Source of the DNA: Charina bottae
Taxonomy: Eukaryota > Chordata > Lepidosauria > Squamata > Charinaidae
NCBI GenBank assembly: GCA_023362775.1
Contig: JALMGJ010000016.1
Location: 3,270,001 to 3,334,000 of the forward strand
Direction: 5' to 3'
DNA length: 64,000 nt
Under the pieces are notes generated by a model. The model saw only the letters and a list, made by a program, of their open reading frames with translations, was not told where the DNA came from and did no database searches. Numbering within the stretch: position 1 is the stretch's first letter; every line of letters starts with the position of its first letter. Shown piece after piece: positions 57,661-64,000 of this stretch. A program made the position numbers and the translations under genes.

Positions 57661-59922
57661 GGACTCCAGGCTTGGCTGCCAGCTCGACCAGTCAGATTTC
57701 TCAGAGAAGCTGAGAACTGACTGAATTTCCCTTGCTTGCGTGGATTGCAGAAGTTGTGGTCCACTGAAGTTTTTTTTCCCCTGGAGAAGGGGAGACCAGA
57801 AGATTACTCGTGGGGCCATTGGGATTGCCTACCCTTGTTTTTTCTGTAGTTTTCCACCGCGGAAGGAACAGGGTAAGTGCAAGGCAATGGCCGAGATATA
57901 TCAGGCTCTCGCAGGGGAAACAAGTCTCTTTGAAGAGACACAAGAGCGCCCAGCCGCTTTTAGATCACTTGAGGAATGTTTTTTTTAGATTAAAATATTT
58001 TTGAAATCTAAGATCTATTTTTTGGACTTTGTTGAAAATGTTGGCTAACTTTGTGCTTTCTTTGCTATAACTGATTCTGGTGGAAGTTTGATGGACTCTA
58101 TATTTGCAACATAATGAAACGTCTGCATTTTTTTTTTTTACTTCTCTTTTGTATTAGAGGGATTTAAGAGACTCTGTTTGTAATTCTTCGCTTGATAAAC
58201 TAAATGACTATTCATTTTTTGAGAAACTCTTTGTTTGGATTAAGCAGCTTGCAGCTTGAAGAACGAAAGCTCGCAGTTTGAAGAATAAAAACACAGGGTA
58301 ACGTGTTTTTTTCCTTGTCGTCTTTTTCTACATCCTCCCTGGTTGGATTTTGCTTCATTTGGAATATATTTTTTATTTCTCCTTCTATAAACTGTTTAAA
58401 ATATTATTCTCTCCTGTATTTTGGATTATTGGAACTTTCTTTTTTCTTTTGACTTTAAAAAAAAAAAAAAACAACAACGACGTTCTGCTTAATAGATTCT
58501 GCTGGTAGTATTCCATGGACAGATTACATGATTATTGTTTTGACTAGAAGGGTTGTTGTTTTAATTTGAAGGACACAGGAAAGATGGCTTTCCAACTTGT
58601 ACCTGAGGAGCTCAGAAGAGAGATTACTGAGGCTTTTTCAAATATTCAAAGGTCGTTGGAATTACTGTTCGTAACTCTGCAAAACAGAGAGAAAGAACAG
58701 AGAACAGAAACGGAGACAGAAAGGAAAAATGTTTTTCAAGTGGAGGAGAAACAGAAGGAGGAAATTTTGAGTATATTAGTTCAGAAGAACATTCTGAAGG
58801 CTTTACACTACAATCTTGGTATAGATATGTTGTGGCAGTGGAGACAGAGTGAAAATATGGGTGCACAGTTGGATGGATGTTCTGAAATATGTGGAAAGGG
58901 AGAGAAGGTTGCTCTGATATTCTATATGAGATATAGAAAAGAGCAGGCTGTATATTGCGAATCTCCCACAGTGTATTGTGATTTTGGCATAACCTAAACA
59001 GAAGATATGAGAAACTGTATGGATATAAAGGTTAATGAAATATGGACTTGAATTGTTATGAGAAATTGTATGGATATATAAAAAGTGATATTCTAAATGT
59101 AAGATGCTAAATACAAACACAAGTTGATATTATAGAATATTGTTTTCCTTAGAGATATATTTATGAGAAGATAATGATATGATGGAATTAGAATGATGGT
59201 TACTACAGGATGATATATATCAATATGTATTGTATGAATATTATAAGAATTGATATATTAGCTATTAGGTTAAGTGATATGATAGATTATGCATTTAGTT
59301 TAAATGGACACTACTACAAGGAATGGAAATTACAGATGGATAATTGAGATTCAATAATTCCTTTTTTATGGAGATATATATATATATTAGAATTAAATTA
59401 TAGAAATATATATGTATGAACACTATAAGAATTGCTAAATTATGTATTAAGTTACATAACATGTTAGGTTATGAGTCATAATATGAATAGAATATATTGT
59501 AGTTTATTAGAAGTAAATAAGGCTTTTATTTGTTATACTAATTGGTCTTTATTGAAGATATAAATATGTAGTAATGAACATTCAACATTTAACTACTACT
59601 TCAAGGAGTGGAAGCCAAAGATGGATTATTGGGAGACAGTAAGATGAAGGTTAGAAGATTGGATTAAAGAAATCAAAAGGCATATGACAAAGAAAAGTTC
59701 CTGTATACTGTATGAAGGACTAACATTTAAAATCAATTGTTGTACTTTAAGTTCAAAGATAGATTGGAGGACATCTATTTTCTATATTTTCTTTGCTTAT
59801 TATTTCTTGACTTCACTTTTTCTTTATCTTTTTCTTATTTTGTATTTCTGTTTCTATTTCTTTTTCTATTTTAAATTTTATTATGTATTGTAAAACTTAA
59901 TAAAATTTAATTAAAAAAAAAA
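57661..59922 (+). mobile_element. Half-L1-like non-autonomous retroelement
   Basis: A perfect 16-bp TSD caaagtgcaaattact flanks it (57645-57660 and 59923-59938) and it ends in poly(A). From 58584 a frame in good start context reads MAFQLVPEELRREITEAFSN and continues with a Glu/Lys-rich coiled coil (NREKEQRTETETERKN, VEEKQKEEIL) to 58997, like an L1 ORF1 N terminus without its RRM. Near 59310 and 59600 two short pieces (YYKEWKLQMDN; YFKEWKPKMDYWE) match the last residues of L1 ORF2 (FLKEWKPLMDYL at 54440-54400). Most of ORF1/ORF2, including the RT, is therefore deleted. The 57661-58560 part would be a 5' UTR. Confidence 0.8.
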
Positions 59923-60076
59923 CAAAGTGCAAATTACTATTTTTGGGATGTAGCTTTAAAAACACACGTTCTTCTCTTGGATTCAGTGTTCAGAACCAAA
60001 GGTGTTTGTGTAGGCATGACTAATTGGAAAAACAATAGAGGCTAGTAAACTTTATTCAGATACCATCTGTCATAAA

Positions 60077-60560
60077 TCTGTTCCCTCTGAAATCTGGTGT
60101 GGCTTTCACTAATATTCCTACACAGTTGTTGTTGTTTTTTAAAAAACCATCCCATTACTTTCACCCAAATGGGACGGAGGTTTTGTTCTCAGGTGTACAA
60201 CACTGTATTTATTTGAAAACCTCAGTACTCCCTTTGTTCCCTTAATGGCGTGTGTGAGACTTAGGAAGATAAGCTAATTAACTATGGGGGGGAGATGGGC
60301 GGTGATATAAGTTTTATAAGATTTCTGTTCCCTCTGAAATCTGGTGTGGCTTTCACTAATATTCCTACACAGTTGTTGTTGTTTTTTAAAAAACCATCCC
60401 ATTACTTTCACCCAAATGGGACGGAGGTTTTGTTCTCAGGTGTACAACACTGTATTTATTTGAAAACCTCAGTACTCCCTTTGTTCCCTTAATGGCGTGT
60501 GTGAGACTTAGGAAGATAAGCTAATTAACTATGGGGGGGAGATGGGCGGTGATATAAGTT
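60077..60560. repeat. 247-bp tandem duplication ending in LINE 3' tail
   Basis: 60077-60313 and 60324-60560 are identical by eye (start tctgttccctctgaaatctg; end gatgggcggtgatataagtt), with a 10-bp junction (ttataagatt). The end of each copy carries a CR1/L3-type LINE terminus, with an aaac-repeat tail after the second. Confidence 0.9.
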
Positions 60561-62354
60561 GGATAAATAAATAAACAAACAAACAAACAAACAAACTAAT
60601 GGCCTGGTGTCTGCTCCAAAGAAAGTGCATTTTGCAGTGTTTTCTCTGGAGCTGCAAGGAGATGGTTGCCATTGCCAAACTTCCTAAAGGTCTCATTTCC
60701 TGCTGCTGGGATTTGGCTCCTCCCTCCTGCAGTTAAAGTGGTTTGATTCCTTGCTACCATCCTTTCATAATGATCCCTCCCCCTACTAAAAATGCATAAT
60801 GGCTAGTATGTTTTTTAATTTTTCTTCCCCCACACCATGGCAAGAAGCTTCAGTGAGGAAGAACAAGGGTAAAGTGGCTCTTGCTGTTTTTTTGTTGTTG
60901 TTGTTTTTTTTTTGTTGTTATTACATCTTCTCACTGACCAGATATAAAGAAGTTGGAATTCCATGAAGCTGCCTGGATGGATACCAATTGATTCCATGAA
61001 GCTGCCTGGATGGATCTATCCTGAATGTTACCTGTGCCCAAAGTTCAAATCCAAAGCAGGAAGAAGGAAATTACACTTCAGTAACATGATGATGCAACTG
61101 TTTTCCATACAGTCAACTGCTTTCTAGAAGGAATGGAATGCTGTTTCCCAGTCTGGCAATGGCTGTGGTAGAAGAAAGAGAAGTTGCTAAGAGTAGCTAT
61201 GAGTAGTCATAAGGTTAAGCAAAGCAGCCCATTGGCTTAATAGTGACAAAAGCTGAGTACATTTGTGGAAGGGGTGTTGTCTGAACTCTAAAAATAGATG
61301 AAATTGTTTATTTAATTATACTTCTCATACTTTTATCAAGGGGGGCTTTAGCCTTCATTTCAAGTTAGAAAATCATAAACCAAGCATAATTACATCCCAC
61401 TTCTTATATTAAATAAGGAAGAGAGAATTAGGTTAGTTTGCATTCAAATGCAAACTAAAGGATTCCATCCCAATCCGAAGGATTTAGGCTTTAATGATGA
61501 AGGCATGGGAATAAATTACAGCATCTCAAGAAAGATGGAAAAGCCATCCTTTGATTAAGACAGAAGACTGCCAACATTTTACAACATATAAGTGAAACCA
61601 GTAAAGTATTAGGATAAATAACATAATACTTACTAGATGTTCCACAAGTCCATGGAAGCCACATTTTAATTCAATTTTCACACTAAAATGTATTCCTGCT
61701 TTCTTTGAAGTCCTGGCTGTATAGTAAGTGTGCTATTACATTTGATTTTTACTTATTGAATAAAACTTAGTAACCTTCCTACTAAAATAATTTCTCAAAA
61801 TTACAACATACCAATTTTAAAAACCTCAGACTCCTATAAAAATATAATTAAAATATGAAGAATATGGAATTGTATCTAATTGATGCCTATAAAATGATGG
61901 AAGAGTCTTTGATCCAGTAGAATGTACTGTCAACAAAACAAACAGGAAGGTGCCTTTTAGTGATTCTACTTCTTATTTCAGTCTTAAAAAACAAAAACAA
62001 AAAACAGAACAGCATGGACGTTCTTAATCCTTCTATCAGTGAAGAGACATCTGTTGGATCTAACTCAATAGTATAACCTAGAAAGAAAACAATGATGGGG
62101 CTTGATAGATCTTACGCGTTCATTAATAATCTGAGCCCTACACTCACATCTGAGAAAGAAAAGCCACAGAATACTGTCTCTCCCATTCATCTAATGATAT
62201 ATCCTGTGCTTGTCTATTTTAACATAAATTTAATGGATTGGAATAGGACTTATTCCTATGAAATATGTATACAGAGTTACTGATATTGATCATTTTAATA
62301 ATAATTTTCTCATCCATTTGCTCGAATTCAGACCTGCTGAGATTAAACTATTAA
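60561..62354. other. No gene; small 31-bp duplication
   Basis: A short direct repeat, attccatgaagctgcctgga plus tggat, occurs twice at about 60957 and 60990. (TTG)n-like text lies near 60885-60920. Nothing else is supported over 1.8 kb. Confidence 0.45.
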
Positions 62355-62512
62355 TGGCAACATTTTATTTATTTATTTAATTTATTTATTAAACAGATTT
62401 ATAAGGCCGCCCAACTCACACACGGTGATTCCAGGCGGCTTACATAATTAAAAACCATAAAAACACAATAGACAACCGCCGGCGGCAGCAAACACAGTCA
62501 GTGTAATACACC
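62355..62512 (-). mobile_element. LINE 3' end fragment (CR1/L2-like), antisense
   Basis: An attt-repeat tail followed by acagatttataaggccgccc, gattccaggcggcttacat and aaccataaaaacacaata is the complement of a reptile CR1/L2-type 3' end, as at 29985-30060. Confidence 0.65.
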
Positions 62513-64000
62513 CTGCAGAGAAAGTGAAGGAATTAAGATGCTTTTATATTGACACAAGAGTGATTATTTGTAAGGTTAGAGAAGAAATACTGCACACAGT
62601 AAAACAAAACTGTCATTTGACCTTACTTTTTTTGGGAGGAGGGGGGACATCTAGAATACATAAACCAGTGCAGGTTTTTACCCAGTGGGACTTGGCTAGC
62701 TTCACCTGAATCTTGATTCCAGGCAAGCAGACATAATTTCTGATCTTTTATTTGCCAAATAAATCCTCAAAGTATGTGAACATGAACAGTGATAGCAGGC
62801 AAACAGAGACATGAACATGTAAAAGGAAAGGAAGTTTGTTGGCATTTCACCTCTGATCAATGGACAATAAAAGGCTGCAAAGTTGACATTTCCTCATTCA
62901 GAGTGTAATCACTGCTGCCCAGGGGTGTCTCAAGACTGAATCCTCCTTGAATCTTTCCAGCTGCTCTTTCTATCTTCTCCTTGCAACATGGTCCTTGGTA
63001 TACAAAGGCATTCAGATAAAGTACAGCAGAATTCTTCACAAAGCTATTGCCAGTGTGTGTGTGTGTGAACTTTTTGTGTACTCTAATGGTATCTGAAAGT
63101 AGCCATTCACAAAGCTTACAAGACTCAGTTTTGGTCATCATTCCTCAGCTTTATTGTTTTGCCCAAGGCAAAATCTTAGATAAACCTTCAGGAGAGTAAC
63201 AACAGAGATGTGGCTCTAGAGCAAAGTAGCTTGCCTTGTTAAAGAACTCATAAGATAGACATATGACAGCAAGAATAATAGTTAATGGATTTTTTTTCTC
63301 TGCATAATCATAAATTTGATGGAAATGGAAGATAGAAAAGATCAGTGATACTTGCATTTCCTTGTGTTACAACAATGACAGCAGCAAAATGCCAACAGGT
63401 TAGAGACATGAGAGATTGCAGAATTGGGTAAGGAAAGACTGAATTTAGAAGAATAAAAAAAGAATCCTGCTGACAGAGAGTCAATCAATTGTGGCACTTG
63501 GTTTCCCAAAATGACTGGCCATGTGATGTACCAGAAAGTCCATAAGTAATACAAGAAGGTTGGTAGGATGGTTTATTTCTATACTTATTTCATTCTATGC
63601 CCTCACACTCCCAGTGGACTCCTGGCAGTTTAGAGTAGGTTAGAGCTCATTCATTCCTTCTGTACTTCCCCAACAAAGAGAGCTGATTGAAGACATTTTG
63701 CTTCCTGATGGTGGTGGTATAATAGAATTCAACGTATCACATTTACTTTAAAACATATACAGCCATAGATTTAGGTATGACTCTTTATGTAGCTAATAGG
63801 CAGCATTGTATTTGCATAAGTACTGTAGTACTGGACCAGAGACAGCTAATATAAACCAGACTGTTGTCTTTCTGGGAAGGAGAAATGGAATGGTGTAACA
63901 GCAGACTATAACATAAACAATGTTTATTGTACATGTTGATAATATCAGGAAGGATATTGCAAGTGTGAAATATAACAAGGAGGTCATTTCAATAGCTGTA
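62513..64000. other. No supported feature (1.5 kb)
   Basis: Short frames only (for example 62857-63141 minus, which overlaps a (gt)n tract at 63054-63066). No motif, TIR or LINE tail recognised. Confidence 0.45.

Overview
This window looks like gene-poor, repeat-dense intergenic or deep intronic DNA from a squamate reptile (lizard or snake). The evidence is the repeat mixture: tRNA-headed SINEs with a Bov-B-like tail (Sauria SINE type), Bov-B/RTE, CR1/L3-like, L1 and R4-like LINEs, Penelope-like elements (PLEs), 5S-derived SINE fragments, several hAT families with 8-bp target-site duplications (TSDs), and long tetra/pentanucleotide microsatellites. I found no intact host protein-coding gene, no tRNA or rRNA gene and no CRISPR array. 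Nearly every open frame belongs to a transposable element or is an artefact of GC-rich or microsatellite sequence.

Layout. 0.2-1.2 kb: CR1/L3 fragments. 4.9-5.2 kb: a Sauria-type SINE with a perfect 15-bp TSD. 6.2-8.3 kb: a decayed CR1/L3-like LINE, with its 3' end repeated at 9.3-9.7 kb. Three solo LTRs of one family lie at 9.8, 19.3 and 28.2 kb. 15.8-16.6 kb: a PLE with a GIY-YIG domain. 16.7-18.9 kb: a hAT (ZBED-like) transposase pseudogene. 23.37-27.69 kb: a 4.3-kb GC-rich composite hAT transposon. 29-33 kb: two related hAT MITEs, and a LINE carrying a third hAT. 35-40 kb: a SINE dimer, a TA-flanked MITE, a palindromic hAT MITE and long microsatellites. 44-46 kb: a second PLE with a 14-bp TSD and an R4-like LINE remnant. 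50.8-56.7 kb: a four-level nest (Bov-B > PLE > L1 > mini-PLE). 57.7-59.9 kb: a half-L1-like non-autonomous element with a 16-bp TSD. 60.1-60.6 kb: a recent 247-bp tandem duplication.

The main discovery candidate is the composite hAT at 23371-27691, flanked by a perfect 8-bp TSD (gcctagag). It carries what I read as the start codon and N terminus of a BCL2L10/NR13-like BCL2-family gene. Near its other end it carries three exon-like pieces of the C-terminal (BING4CT) region of WDR46, with splice-like signals still visible. Between them are a ~1.17-kb palindrome, a 116-bp GC-rich tandem repeat and a nested hAT MITE with its own 8-bp TSD. This is the architecture of gene-fragment capture (transduplication) by a non-autonomous hAT element. 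The gene assignments rest on remembered family sequences and need a search.
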